Shown here piece by piece: positions 1 through 11,359 of a stretch of DNA of 64,000 bases. The translations under genes and the position numbers were made by a program. The stretch is from Cristatella mucedo (taxonomy: Eukaryota; Bryozoa; Phylactolaemata; Cristatellidae). The stretch lies in assembly GCA_009760855.2 (NCBI GenBank), contig WPIO01000098.1, positions 374,501 through 438,500 of the forward strand, read 5' to 3'. The number at the start of each line of letters is the position of its first letter. Position 1 is the stretch's first letter. The notes under the pieces are model-generated. The model had not been told where the DNA came from, ran no database searches, and saw only the letters and a list, made by a program, of their open reading frames with translations.

Positions 1-463
1 TGGTGCGTGGCATGCCAGAGGTCCTTGTGTTATGACTGCCTATCTGGCCATCACAAATACAGCAGAAGTCACATGACCGTTGTGCTTGAACAGATAACGA
101 GCTTAAATGAGTTGCTTCAACCTGCCACCCAGCAGCAGTGCAGGCAGCACTCGAAGAAGCGGCTGGATCTGCTGTGCATCGACTGCAAGCGAGCCAAATG
201 AGCCGACTGCGTCAGACAGTGCGAGAACTTGGGATACCCTGCGCTTCAGCATCTGAAAGGATTAAAAGCCAACAATTATTTGAAGGAAGCTAGGGAGAGC
301 ATACAGCGTCTCTGTGTGAGCGTTTGCTTGGCAAGTCTGGGCACCTGCTGAAGCCGAGGAATCTGAATAAGGACAACCAATCGGCTCGCATCGTTTATCT
401 GGATGAGCTGAGGACCAAGAAGAAGTGTGTGGTGGATGCTGAGAGCAAAAGCTTTGACTATCA
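1..463 (+). pseudogene. TRIM-type B-box gene fragment, broken
   Basis: The reading frame from position 1 has a B-box-like array of paired Cys and His (CVACQRSLCYDC, then HHKYSRSH), followed about 40 residues later by a second one starting CRQH and continuing LLCIDCKRAK. An in-frame TGA at 199-201 interrupts the second box. The same frame then continues ADCVRQCENLGY as expected for the rest of a B-box2, and stops again at about 349-351. Tandem B-boxes are typical of TRIM proteins, which are often E3 ubiquitin ligases. No RING domain is visible, because the window starts inside the gene. The frame is lost before the LINE fragment at 464. Related pieces follow at 786-917 and 8590-9285. I read this as a decayed gene; an unrecognised intron around the stop is less likely, because the homology runs straight through it. 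Confidence 0.7.
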
Positions 464-785
464 GGACATCCCCTGACTTGACCACATTTAATAAGAAATT
501 GAATGCACACCTATTTATTACAACATTTAGTGGGTCCCTGTTATTCGTCCTGTATCTGATCAGACTTGCTGACACTGCTGCATGCTGCCACTGACCACAC
601 GGTGCATGCTGACCCTGTGCATGTCACCCCTGACCATGCTGTTCCTGCTGTTCATTGAGCATGCTGCCACTAACATTGAGCATGAAACCATTCGATTGTA
701 CTCCCTTTGCAGCATATGTAAAGCACCTAGAAAGAGATTATGTTCTCTGAGGGCGCTTTGTCAAGTTTGTTATTTTTATTATTAA
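464..785 (+). mobile_element. LINE family 1, 3' fragment
   Basis: This is a 5'-truncated copy of the non-LTR element whose longest copy lies at 20190-22182. It matches that element from the last reverse-transcriptase codons through the 3' UTR, ending in the tail AAGCACCTAGAAAGAGATTA and a short TTA-rich stretch. It interrupts the TRIM relic. Similar sequences flank it (about 436-454, GATGCTGAGAGCAA..., and about 788-804, GATTCTGAGAGCAA...), which may be a diverged target-site duplication. Confidence 0.8.
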
Positions 786-917
786 TGTGATTCTGAGAGC
801 AAGCTCAGGGACAGCTATAACCAGTTCGAACGCAGCGTTGCCGCCCTGCAGAGCCTGTCCGAGCAGCTGCACCAGTCACTGTGGCATGTGTCTGAATACG
901 TCAGCAGCCTCACAGCT
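786..917 (+). pseudogene. TRIM relic, coiled-coil piece
   Basis: From 792 one frame reads SESKLRDSYNQFERSVAALQ and on through a heptad-like stretch rich in Leu and Gln (LSEQLHQSLW). This suits the coiled coil that follows B-box2 in TRIM proteins. It lies between two LINE insertions and has no start, so it belongs to the broken gene that begins at 1. A further possible continuation sits at 1611-1735. Confidence 0.5.
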
Positions 918-1610
918 CTCGTCTTGACATCTGTAACTCACTGCCTGCTGGCCTACCGGCATGTGCAATCAGGCGATTACAGCTAGTGCAAAACTCCACA
1001 GCTAGGCTTGTCTGTCGTGAGCATCGCAGTTGCCACATCATTATCCCCAACCTGCACTGGCTCCCTGTCAAGCAACGGATTGACTTCAAGGTTTTGTCGC
1101 TCACTTTTAGGTCCCTTCATTCTTTGGCTTCAGCCTATCTCTCAGATTTACTCCCCCACCAAGCCAAGCATCGTACCACCCGCTTTTCGGAATCCAACAG
1201 TTCACCAATACCTCGTACACACCTCAAATCCTATGGAGACCGTGCATTTAGTTCGTTTTCTCCCAAAGCCTGGAACTCACTCCCGACCTGCGTCAGAACA
1301 TACCCTGACTTGACCACATTTAAAAAGAACCTCAAAACACACCTATTTAGGACAGCATTTAGTGGGTACCTGTGATTCGTCCTTCATGTGCTTATGCGTG
1401 CTGACACTGTGCATGCTGCCATTAACCACATTTGCATGCTGACCCTGTGGATGTCACCCTCAACCATGTTATTCATGTTGTTTATCGAGCACGATATTAC
1501 TCACCATTCAATCACGTTTCCCTTTGCAGCAAATGTAAGGCGCCTAGAAAGAGATTGAGTTCTCTGAGGGCGATTTATCAAGTGCATTAGTATTATTATT
1601 ATTATTATTA
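918..1610 (+). mobile_element. LINE family 1, 5'-truncated copy
   Basis: The copy starts inside the C-terminal part of the reverse-transcriptase ORF (CNSLLTGLPACAIRR region) and runs through the AAGCGCCTAGAAAGAGATT tail to a (TTA)n microsatellite at about 1588-1610. The ORF frame has shifted relative to the 20190-22182 copy, and no start is present. 5' truncation and a simple-repeat 3' end are typical of target-primed reverse transcription. Confidence 0.85.
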
Positions 1611-1735
1611 CTGACTCGGCCGGAGAACCTGATTTGTTGGACCAGCAGTCGATCTTGGTGACAGTCTTGAAGTACTGGCCAAGCAGCTGGGTGGATTCAG
1701 AGATGCCCCGATGCTGCTGAGCTCGCATCGCTAGG
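1611..1735 (+). pseudogene. possible TRIM coiled-coil continuation
   Basis: Immediately after the LINE tail, a frame gives DLLDQQSILVTVLKY and, after one frameshift, LAKQLGGFRDAPMLLSSHR before a stop. This resembles a TRIM coiled-coil segment and would continue the piece at 786-917 across the LINE insertion. The match is short and from memory only. Confidence 0.3.
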
Positions 1736-3219
1736 TTGCTCTCTGACCGATGAACCCCTAAACTGACCACAGGTAGCTAGCTGCCCGTGAAGTGCTGTAC
1801 GCTGCGTGTGGCCTGGCTCAACGCGCTGACAAGCAAAACTTCCCGATGTTGCGAAGTTTCAGCCCTTGATATTCTGCTGCTTGCAGACTGCCTTGACCGA
1901 ATCTTTGCCGAAGTTAACGCCGGTAAGGATGGTGCGGGAGGGGATGACGCTTCGGGTGAGTTGACATTGAACTGGACATATCTTGCCAATTGACAACTTT
2001 CTGATGCCGAGCCACCAGTGTTTAAGACCGCACGTATCTGAATAATGCTGTCACAATTGCTCGCATGATACGCGCTAGCGTAATTGCTGCACCACTGTAA
2101 TTCCCTCAGCGACCGACCGACCACGATGGACCGACCACGTCCTTACTGAGTTCAACTCTGCCTAGTTTCATCTGCTTGTGGAGGCTTGGACGAGAATCGA
2201 GTGCCTTTTACTGTGCATGAAGTAAGTTCACTTTGTGCTATGCCAAGTACAAGCTAACTAATTGGTGCTCTTGGGTCGGTATACAGTTAGGAGCAACTAT
2301 CAAAAATAGATGACCGTTCGGATAGAAGTTAGACATTATTGAGCCTGAGTTTTTATCTTTCATAAGCAACGACTTGGCTTGGAAATAATAGGTCAGTGTG
2401 CCATCGGTGGATCTTTGCAAGGTCCGAATTGCCTTCCCGGACTGAATTAGCCGTCTCCTCTCCAGCTGTCAGTCTACCAGCCCCAATATTTTCATTTTAT
2501 TTTCTCGTGCTCTCGTAGTCGTTTGGTACATGAGCTTGACTTCCGACGGAAATACCCAGATTAAGTACCGCGTCTTATCACTACAGCATATTTAGTCGTA
2601 AACGTTATCTCGTGTACCCAGCTAGTCTCTCACGGACTACGCGAGGAAATATTCATGCAAGGCCTTATGTGCTTTGTATTAGCAGAATATCGGCCGTGTT
2701 ACAAATGGGGCTGTTGCTGCTTCGAAATACGAATCTAACTAATCCTCAAGCATAGCGCCCATAACTGTGCTAGTCTCAGACGACACTAGACGAGCACAAG
2801 TGAAGCCATCAAACTCGAAACCACAGCTATCGAGTGTATAGCGCCAATGCAAGTAGGTGTGAGCCGTGCGTATGAGCTCAGATCGGCTCAAACGCCAACG
2901 CTCCTGGAGCACTCCACTCACTCCGTGGGAGCACAACTGACACAGTCTTTCACACAATTGACAGCCTTTTCGCTTCGGCTTTTTCGCTGCCTTGATTGGC
3001 TGTAGATTATCGCACAGTCGCGGTCAATGGCCATTATAATGTAAATCAGTCACAATCTTGCAGGCTTAGCACGTAGCCAATTCGCTGAGCCACTCTTAGA
3101 TTAATGCCTTCCTCGGTCGAAACAATCGAAACCAAGCACGCACCTTTTTGTGGCAGCTAAGTGTCAACGTTCGCTTTAGCTTCTTTGTTTGCTGCTAGGC
3201 TCGAACACAAATTACTAGC

Positions 3220-3260
<41 letters not shown>

Positions 3261-3587
3261 TAAATACATAATAAATAAATAAATACTATATATATATATA
3301 CTAGATGATTTTTACGGACGCCTTCGCTGTCTGTGTATCGGCCATGTCTTCATCATCTTTCTCACCAACAGCCGTTCCACCAACGATTTGGGCTTCGCTG
3401 CATCTCCAGAATCCCCGGCTCATTATGCGTTGTTCTAGGTTCTCAGCCAAGAGTGCTCAGAAGGCGCGTGCTGAGAGAGGGCAGCAGCAGTCACGGTCAG
3501 CTGGATTTGATGTGCTGACACCGTCAGGAGTAGGCCTGCTGCTGTGAATGAGAGCAGCTTGTCCAGTGTCAGTGCAAAAGTCCCTGA
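1736..3587. other. no gene recognised; AT microsatellite
   Basis: No open frame here resembles a known protein. An (AT)n tract lies at about 3222-3258, with further AT-rich sequence to 3300. The open frames at 1777-2124 (- strand) and 3305-3547 (+ strand) look like chance. Confidence 0.5.
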
Positions 3588-3675
3588 ACTTCAGCACTTC
3601 TCTCTGTATCACTATCGAAGCAAGTTATAACCGTGTCAGGCTCCATGGTGGCTATAAACGGCTGTGGCAGAACCC
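3588..3675 (+). repeat. 88-bp direct repeat, copy 1
   Basis: This 88-bp segment (starts ACTTCAGCACTTCTCTCTGT, ends GGCAGAACCC) recurs at 4605-4692 with a single difference (ATCGAAGC versus ATCAAAGC). Its near identity implies a recent duplication, or the ends of one element about 1.1 kb long. Confidence 0.9.
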
Positions 3676-4498
3676 GCATCATTCCTTACATCGTCAATTT
3701 GAGGCCAACGTATAAGACACCCGAACGTTGTCAGCAGCCATTTCCAGGCTCTCGTTTAAAATTATAAACTCTTGCTTTGAAAGCCGTGTACGGGACGACT
3801 CGTGAAATTTTCAAGAAGTTCAGCTGGAAAATTTTCCCGAACGATCCCAAACGTTGGGGAACCAGCAATACCTTCATCATTCGAAGACTCAATATCACGG
3901 TCTGTACGTAGCTCGATCACAAAACAAAGAAGCCATTTTTCAGCTTCAAGGGTCACCAACATTGTCACAAGCAATGAGATTAGCACGAGAAGACTGCTAG
4001 CGTCATTAGCCACTTTGTTCCTCATTTTTGACGCCAAATGTTGCAAACTCGATGGTAGCTGCTTTTAAGGCCGGACAGAACTAGGCCGCAACCACAGTGC
4101 TCAAAACGGTGCTAGTCTCAGCCGACGCTAGGCGGATGCAAGTATCGCCTGAGCCTTGTATCTCGGCTAGTGGCTTGTCTGAGCTGAATCGATGGATGCA
4201 GATAAAAATACAAATCATTTGTATACTAGCACCTTAGCACGCGGGTCAAACGTATGCTGACTGTAACAGAGCACACCAGCGACTGACAGCCCGCTACCTT
4301 AGCATAAAAAGTCCACAACACTAGCTTAGAGAAGTCTAGTTGACAAGTGATGGAGAGCTATAAGCGTGCAACAGTGGCCGTGGCATGCTGCCGCTCTCAT
4401 ACGGCGCATTACCCAAGAGCTCAAATCAGCTCAAATGGCAAGGTCAACCCTGGGAGCACTGCTAGCTGTCTATTACGCAGCTTCGCCTTGTTTGCTGC

Positions 4499-4731
<233 letters not shown>

Positions 4732-4735
<4 letters not shown>

Positions 4736-4850
4736 CATGTGTATAGCGCACTAAGAGAACGTAATCTCTATTTAGCTGCTTCAAATATGCCACGGGGCTC
4801 GAGCCAACGACGTAGGCCAGACCTTGGTCGGGGCGAGCAGCTTAATTCAG
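4732..4850 (-). mobile_element. SINE family A (tRNA-derived)
   Basis: On the minus strand the order is tRNA-like head, a B-box-like GGCTCGAGCCCC core, and then a tail of AAGCAGCTAAATAGAGATTA type ending near ATACACATGAATTA. The A-box end is damaged. It is one of about eight family A copies in the window. Confidence 0.7.
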
Positions 4851-4877
4851 ATACTACAAAGAATGAATATCGGCCAT

Positions 4878-4946
4878 AATCTGGCTGATTGTGCCTGATT
4901 AGCTGATTGTGCCTGATTGGCTGATTGTGCCTGATTGGCTGATTAT
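4878..4946. repeat. short tandem repeat, about 18-bp unit
   Basis: About three and a half copies of an 18-bp unit (GCTGATTGTGCCTGATTG) are arranged head to tail. Confidence 0.85.
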
Positions 4947-4950
4947 GCAC

Positions 4951-5706
4951 GCTGCCGTTTCAGCTGGAACGGCGAGTCATTCGGAGGAGGTTTGGCTCCG
5001 GGCGTAAGGTGCTCACCTTCAATGACAATGGTCGTGGACTCGACCGCTGCTGCTTACTATGGTGAATCTTCTGAATAGAGGTGAAGTTCTTTTAGAGCAC
5101 TTTACACATGAAATGTATTTTTTGGCGCAATGAAACAGATTATTCCAAATGCCCACAGGCTCTTGAACATGGGCCAATTTACCAATTTTGCACTCATGCT
5201 GAGACTGGCGAGACACTTTAGAGCTAAAGTCTTTAACTGAAGTCTCGATACCCTGGAACAGCTTCTGCAATAGATTTAAGCACGATCTGAGAAAACAAGT
5301 AACCTATTCGAATAAACGAGAAGCAATCGAGAGACCACACGTATAGCTCAAGCACTGTCTTTGGATGATTAAGTGTGCATGTCTCTCTGGGAACTATTTT
5401 TCTAGATTTACCTCTTCCATCTCTCTATTCGACTACAAAACTCATTGCTTCATTTAGATATCACGTAATTATATTTATTAACGAGTATAACTCTTATAGA
5501 AATACTATCTTTTGGGTGGATCCACTTGGACGATGCTTCAAAATATGCTTTGGGACACCATGATGTCAGTATTGCAGCTCGCCTGCAATTGGCCGGTGAC
5601 ATCTTAAGTTAAAATTACGGTGGCATCGTCGAATCCTCCTCAGCGGCCGCGCTAGACATGTCAGCAACAATCAGCTCTATCAACCATAAGACCATATCAA
5701 AGGCTA
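4951..5706. other. no gene recognised
   Basis: The stretch is AT-leaning with only short open frames. I see no domain, RNA gene or repeat that I can name. Confidence 0.4.
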
Positions 5707-5842
5707 GCTGAATAAACAGTCTCGTTTATGTAGGTGCTAGACAGCCATAGTGGTTATCACTCCCACTTGAAGTGGGCAGCGTTCAGTAGTCAGTTGCAGG
5801 ACTCGCACATACGACCTGGGTCGGAAAGTATGAGCACTTCAC
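5707..5842 (-). mobile_element. SINE family C, inverted copy 1
   Basis: The reverse complement of this segment matches 6594-6738 over about 135 bases with few differences. On its own strand it has a tRNA-like internal promoter (GGTGCTCATACTTTCCGACC, then TGCGAGTCCTGCAACTG) and ends with AACGAGACTGTTTATTCAGC. That 3' end resembles SINE family B. Confidence 0.7.
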
Positions 5843-6593
5843 CCTTTGGCTAGAACCCCAGGAACAACTTAAAGGCTGTTTTATTCAAAAAACCTATTGA
5901 CAAAGCACCATGTAGCCTCAGCTTGCAGTGGGCAATACTGGATTACCTGCCAGAACCCGATCCCTGAGCTAAGACCAACGGGCAACGGAGAGTTTGACCA
6001 CTTTAAAGGAGCTTTGTAGCAGCGACTGACTGCTTAGCTAAACCTGATGTCGTGAAACTCGGGTAGGGACAATAAGTAACCTGATGCGTTTTTATAATGA
6101 GCCTGAAATTCGCCGAGGTTTGTAGTAATCTTTCAGCTAGCCTTTTTCGTGCTGCAATGTAAAGCCGAAACTATTCAAAACAACAACATTAAGCATTCCT
6201 TAAAGCACACTCAATGCCTAAGCTACCTTTGGTATGGATACCGTAGCCTGAAGACTTCATTTCGCATACTGAGCAGACAGTGAATGCAGGCTGAATCAGG
6301 GAGACAGTGGAGGAACTGAGCAGTAAAGAATCAGCAGCTCCGGGTGGATTGGCAATACGTGCCCGATTAAGAGACAGGACCAAACGCAATTGGACTGGTA
6401 TGATCGGGAACCCCCCAGTGGCTCATCAACCCGACCATTAGCTGATATTAGTATTACAGTAATAGTTGAATAATATGATTAGTATAATTCGAACCACCAA
6501 GCGGCTCACCAATGCTGCTGCTATCTAATAGAATTTTCTAAAGTTCCACAGATGGCCCAGTATAACCTATACTATCCTTACTTACATGGTAAG
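5843..6593. other. spacer between inverted SINE copies; no gene recognised
   Basis: No recognisable gene or domain is present. The spacer is the loop of a potential long hairpin formed by the two inverted family C copies. Confidence 0.4.
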
Positions 6594-6738
6594 GTAAGGT
6601 GATCATATTTTCCGACCCAGATCGTGTGTGCGAGTCCTGCAACTGGCTACTGAACGCTGCCCACTTTGTGGGAGTGATCGCCACTATGGTTGTCTAGCAC
6701 CTACATAAACGAGACTGTTTATTCAGCTGGCCTTTAAT
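6594..6738 (+). mobile_element. SINE family C, inverted copy 2
   Basis: This is the partner of 5707-5842 in opposite orientation, about 750 bases away. B-box-like sequence GCGAGTCCTGC lies near 6630-6640, and the copy ends ACGAGACTGTTTATTCAGC. Confidence 0.7.
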
Positions 6739-7126
6739 TACGTAAGTGCAAGCTATGCCGTAAAATCACGTGGTTAGCATTCTTTGCAATGAGATGCAAG
6801 CTCATGTGGAGCCTTTTCCTATCGCTCGTGTTGACTAGTTTTGATGGATGTAGTCCATCGATGTGCAGTTGAATGAAACGAGAAATGATGTGGCATCGTA
6901 CCGGGTCCAGCGGCTGGCTGCGACTGATTCGCAGTCGTCACTTACCTGTACTATCTGGATATTGGCACTAGAACGCACGCTGGCAAATTGCTTTAAAGGT
7001 ATGTGCTTTTTCCTTGAGAGTCTCATAGCTCTTTGTGTATCTACCTATTTCTTAGTGATTTGCAATCGGAATCGCCCAAGGTGATGGCAACCCACGGTGC
7101 CATTCGATTCAGTGCACTCCTCTGGG
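6739..7126. other. no gene recognised
   Basis: Short overlapping open frames occur on both strands (6835-7084), but none resembles a known protein. Confidence 0.4.
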
Positions 7127-7821
7127 AATAATAATAATAATAATAATATTGCACTTGATAAAGCGCCCTCAGAGAAATTAATCTCTTTCTAGGCGCTTTA
7201 CATTTGCTGCAAAGTGATACGCGATAGAATAGTAAGTAAAATCATGCTTGAAAAACAAACAAAATGAATAACATGGTTAGGGGTTACATGCACTGGGTCA
7301 GCATGCAAATGTGGTTAGTGGCAGCATGAACAGTGTCAACACGCATAAGCACATCGAGGACGAATCACAAGGACCCACTAAATGCTGTCCTAAATGGGTA
7401 TGTTTTTAAGTTTCTTTTAAATGTGGTCAGGTCAGGGGATGTTCTGATGCAGGTCGGGAGGGAGTTCCAGGCTGAGCGAGCATACGAGCTAAATGCACGG
7501 TCTCCAAAGGATTTAAGGTTTGTACGAGGTATTTCTAGACTGTTGGATTTCGAAAAGCGGGTGGTACGATGCTTTGCCTGATGGGGTAGTATATCTGAAA
7601 GATAGGCTGGAGCCATAGAATGAAGAGACCTAAAAGTGAGCGACAAAACCTTGAAGTCAATCCGTTGCTTGACTGATAGCCAGTGCAGGTCGGCGAGAAG
7701 TGGAGTAATGTGGCAACTGCGACGCTCACGACAGACAAGCCTAGCTGCAGAGTTTTGCACCAGCTGCAATCGCCTGATCGCACATGCTTGTAGGCCAGTA
7801 AGCAGTGAGTTGCAGAAGTCG
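7127..7821 (-). mobile_element. LINE family 1, 5'-truncated copy
   Basis: On the minus strand this is the 3' portion of the LINE, from CNSLLTGLQACAIRR through HWLSVKQRIDFKVLSL and AWNSLPTCIRTSPDL to the ORF stop near 7365. The UTR, the AAGCGCCTAGAAAGAGATTA tail and an (AATAAT)n end at 7127-7150 follow. The frame is open across 7365-7821 on the minus strand, but the start is missing, so it is a dead-on-arrival copy. Its ORF is among the better preserved family 1 ends here. Confidence 0.88.
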
Positions 7822-8218
7822 GAATCGCTGTCTGTGAGCCCGTTAGGTTGTCCTTCTAAGGGAATAACTCGATAGAGACTGACCAGCTGACCTCTGACCT
7901 CTGACCTTCCACCTTCGATGCACCACATCGCTGCTATAGCTAGACTCAGGGTAGTGCTTCGGACAGTAGCAGCAAGATTTTGCCAGCCAATAAACACAAT
8001 GAAATAACGACGTGAGCAATATGGACTTGTATGAAATTCTATTTGTGCTATATAGTATTTATATAAATTATTATGAAAAATTACATAGCTAAATAAATAT
8101 ATAAATATGAATAAAATTTCGCAAAAGTTATTTTATATGTATTATATATCAATTAATTTTTATATTATCATGATTTTCGCTATTTTGCATGCGGACTTGT
8201 GCATGACTCGATGTTATA

Positions 8219-8259
8219 GGCTCACAGCCAGAGGTTCTACAAACCTCTGGCTGTGAGCC
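8219..8259. repeat. perfect hairpin, 18-bp stem
   Basis: An 18-bp perfect inverted repeat (GGCTCACAGCCAGAGGTT and its complement) surrounds a 5-base loop. A second hairpin follows 13 bases later. Confidence 0.9.
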
Positions 8260-8272
8260 TGACTTTATTCTT

Positions 8273-8310
8273 GTTTGTACGCTGGCTTAAGCGTACAAAC
8301 ATTTTTTTTC
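8273..8310 (+). repeat. perfect hairpin, 11-bp stem, followed by T-run
   Basis: The 11-bp stem GTTTGTACGCT at 8273-8283 pairs with 8290-8300 across a 6-base loop. A run of eight T begins at 8302. With the preceding hairpin it gives two tandem foldbacks ending in a T-run, which could stop RNA polymerase III. Confidence 0.85.
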
Positions 8311-8431
8311 TGTCGCCTGCTTGTGTAGTCATGATGCTTTCAAGAAAGTTACATGCTCTGAAAAGTTATCTTATCTGATATGCGTGAAAGATATACGTGA
8401 TTCTTCTTTGCTAGTTATGAAATAAAAGATA

Positions 8432-8487
8432 CAATTCATTTGTAAAGCACCCGTAGAGAGCTTGAATCTTTATTCAGGTGCCTCGCA
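8432..8487 (-). mobile_element. SINE family A tail fragment
   Basis: Only the 3' part is present. On the minus strand it reads CACCTGAATAAAGATTCAAG and on to TTTACAAATGAATTG. The tRNA-like head is missing. Confidence 0.6.
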
Positions 8488-8589
8488 ACGTTCAGCCTAA
8501 GAATCGAGCATTCATTCTTGCTATTAACTCTGTCAATATTTGCACAGCTCTCTGCTGCTGCTGCTGCCGCCGCCTCTATTTACCCGATT

Positions 8590-9285
8590 CAGCGTTCGTT
8601 GTACCAGCGCAGCCAGAGCTGCACTTCGGCCCTGCCTCCAGCAGCTTCCAGACGCCTGTCCAATGCATTGACTTGTCTGTGACGTCAGAGGGCTATCTGC
8701 TGCTAGCTGGCTTGTAGCACAGCCTTAGAGAATACAGCGAGAGCTGCAGCGAGCTGAGCGACCTGGTGACCCAGAAATCTGAGCGACGGGCGGGACGACT
8801 GGGTCGCTGCAGTGCGGTGTCTGCAGGACGAACGAGCTGTTAAAGGCCTGCGTCACTCACGGCTCGTCCTGCTGCTGAGACGAAGCTCTGCAGCTGCTGC
8901 TGCTGCTAATGCAGTTGCTGCTGCAGGGCACCGATGGCTCGTGGCCAGACGTGCTGCTGTCACCTCCCGGGCAGCTGTCTGTGCTCGGTGAGCGGCTCGT
9001 TGTGACTGAGGGCAGAGTCGATGACCAGCAGCACTCAATACATCAGAGTCGATGACCAGCAGCAGCACTGGCAGCCTGGCTCAGGGCTGCAGCTGCCGCA
9101 GCCCTGAGCACGGGGCGGCTGCTGTACGGCAGGAAGTACGATTATGACATACGCAGTGTGGCTCTCACTGCTGCTGCTCTGGTCACTACGAGCTACGACA
9201 AGGTGAAGCGGGACGACGGCAGAGAGCTGTGGGTGGTGGATAGCTGCAGCCACCGAGGTGACATGATGGTGATATGGAGTGTATA
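8590..9285 (+). pseudogene. beta-propeller-like fragments, probable TRIM relic
   Basis: Three pieces in different frames look like blades of a propeller domain. The first is ELHFGPASSSFQ...SVTSEGYLLLAGL (about 8610-8717, ending in TAG). The second is DGSWPDVLLSPPGQLSVLGE then RLVVTEG (about 8925-9010). The third is LLYGRKYDYDIRSVALTAAA followed by LVTTSYDKV and GRELWVVDS (about 9110-9284, ending in TAG). Alternating hydrophobic strands and Gly turns of this kind occur in NHL or six-blade propellers at the C-terminus of TRIM proteins. The pieces lie downstream of the B-box fragments on the same strand and may be the far end of the same dead gene. Stops and frameshifts lie between them. The family assignment is inference from pattern. 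Confidence 0.4.
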
Positions 9286-9482
<197 letters not shown>

Positions 9483-9559
9483 ATACCGGCACTGGACCCT
9501 GAGTGTAGCACAGTTCTGTGTACTGAGTCTACGTTCACTCTCTTTGCTACCTCACGGGG

Positions 9560-9990
9560 CACTTAGCGAGTGTGAAGACAAATGGATGAAGTATATCTAG
9601 ATGTCTGTCTCCAAAAGACGGTAAATACGGTGGTGCTGGGGTAATGGTGTGGGATTGCTTTAGCGCTGCTAGTGTAGAGAGCTTGCACCGGGTGCAGGAG
9701 ATAATGAATGCAGAACGCTTCTCGGACATTTTTAGGATCAGTTATCCGTCAGCTCATAGCATGCATGGTTTGGACTCTGTTTGGCAACAGAACAATGGTC
9801 CGAAGCAGACTGAATTTGTAGTTAAGGACCTTTTGACAACCCTCTGCGCCAAGGCTGAGATTACTCCTGGATTTTGGAGTGGCCCAGTCCGAGTCCAGAT
9901 TTGAACCCCTTCGAACATTTTTGGCAGGAGTTGGAGCGTAGAATAAGGGACAAGGGTCATCCTCTCACGAAACTGTAATGAATTACTCTA
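9560..9990 (+). pseudogene. Tc1/mariner transposase relic
   Basis: The C-terminal half of a Tc1-like DDE transposase is visible: GGAGVMVWDCFSAASVESLH, then WQQNNGPKQTEFVVKDLL, then, after a frameshift near 9880, [18 protein letters not shown] and RRIRDKGHP. The block [10 protein letters not shown] holds the third acidic residue of the DD34E catalytic triad, while the expected QQD.DPKH block reads QQNNGPKQ, so the second catalytic Asp is lost. With the frameshift this makes the copy inactive. Confidence 0.8.
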
Positions 9991-10489
9991 ACTTCTGCTG
10001 AAGGAGTAACCGACAATCACATCTGAGGTGTGTGAGAAAAGATCGATGTCAATCACCAGATGGCTCCTCGCCGGTATACAGAATTGTGTGAAGGCAACAC
10101 GCTGCTAAATCTTTTTGATTTCGTTGCAAATTTTGTGCACAATTGACTGCCTTAAAAACGGCTTAAGCTAAAGTTTATTTCAACAGCTGCTGCTGGCTTT
10201 CGCGATTCATCTTGTTCTATCTATCTATTGAATTGAGATTCCATCGATCTCTTTTTCTGATTCGCGATTCATAATTTTTGGCTGAAATGCATGTTATGAA
10301 GACTCTTTGGGCCGGAACAGAGTATACATAATCTAATAATGCATAGAGCACCTATCTAATTGTGTACCTACGTATGCATATATATAAGCAAAACATTAGA
10401 TGCTTGCGTTCGCAAAGAAAACGCATTCCTAATTGAGCTATGCTTGTCAAATTTTCTTTTTTTGAGTGAGATGAGCCTCTTGGCTTTGG
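9991..10489. other. no gene recognised
   Basis: AT-leaning sequence follows the transposase relic and may include its decayed 3' terminal region. No inverted terminal repeat could be defined by eye. Confidence 0.4.
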
Positions 10490-10648
10490 TGAGCCGCGAT
10501 GGCTCACTAGGTAATGCGGTTGCGTCTCAAGACCTCGGCTCATGGGTCGTGGGGTCGAATCCTGTGGTGAGCGATCCTATATCGCCGCTGCAAGCGGTGG
10601 CGATAGCCGTAAAGGCTCTTCTGTTGCTATACAAAAGAGGCTGTTAAA
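10490..10648 (+). mobile_element. SINE family B (tRNA-derived)
   Basis: A tRNA-like head (TAGGTAATGCGGTTGCGT) and a B-box (GGGGTCGAATCCTG) are followed by the family B body, GCGATCCTATATCGCCGCTG and GTAAAGGCTCTTCTGTTGCT, ending GGCTGTTAAATTAGC. Confidence 0.8.
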
Positions 10649-11359
10649 TTAGCTAGTAGTTTTGCTACCGCACGCTCAACGAAAACAATTTGGGTTTGAT
10701 TGCCTTAATTGCATCAGTTGCTGCTCACAGTTAGCTCGCAAGGACCCAATAGCGCTTGGACGTTTGATTATTGGCGTTTTGGCTTCTTCCCTGTCATTGA
10801 GATCACTTGGCTTGTACGAGGATGGCGTTATTGACAGATGTTGGCGTCAGTACGAGTTCGCAAATAAACGCACGCCTCATGCATTCTCCTAGCTAGCGAG
10901 ATCAATTATCAGCACGCGGCATTAAGCCGATCTTCCTTTTGAAGCTGAGATAGCTGAGGATTTTTGCGCAGGGGAGTTGTGGCTAGCAACGGCATCCTGG
11001 TTGTGGATCCGCGGTGCCTCTGACGAAAGGTGCGCCGAAGCATTTTGCTGGGTCTCCCAGTGCGAGTGGCTCTAGATCGTGTCACTGCACACTCGGCTGT
11101 TTTGAGCGTACCCTCCTCTGACCGCGAAGTCAATCTCGAGTTTAACTCCAGAGTTATCCTCTTTGGACCCTGGCATCTAGGTCCTTTTAGCCATTAGGAA
11201 TGACAGCGCTGCCCAATGGCTTCTCAGAGTGCTTGGTTTTCGCGTCTAAAAATCTACATTCTTCACGATTGTAGGATAGCGAAGAAGAAGAAGACGCCGC
11301 ATCTCTCGAGATCCGGAAGTAGAAACTCCCAAAACCCGGCCATCGCGCTTCCAACCACT
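10649..11359. other. no gene recognised
   Basis: Several short open frames are present but none resembles a known domain. Confidence 0.4.

Noticed and set aside
8273-8310. Rho-independent terminator
   Set aside because: The hairpin plus T-run looks bacterial, but the window is clearly eukaryotic. Kept only as a structural finding.
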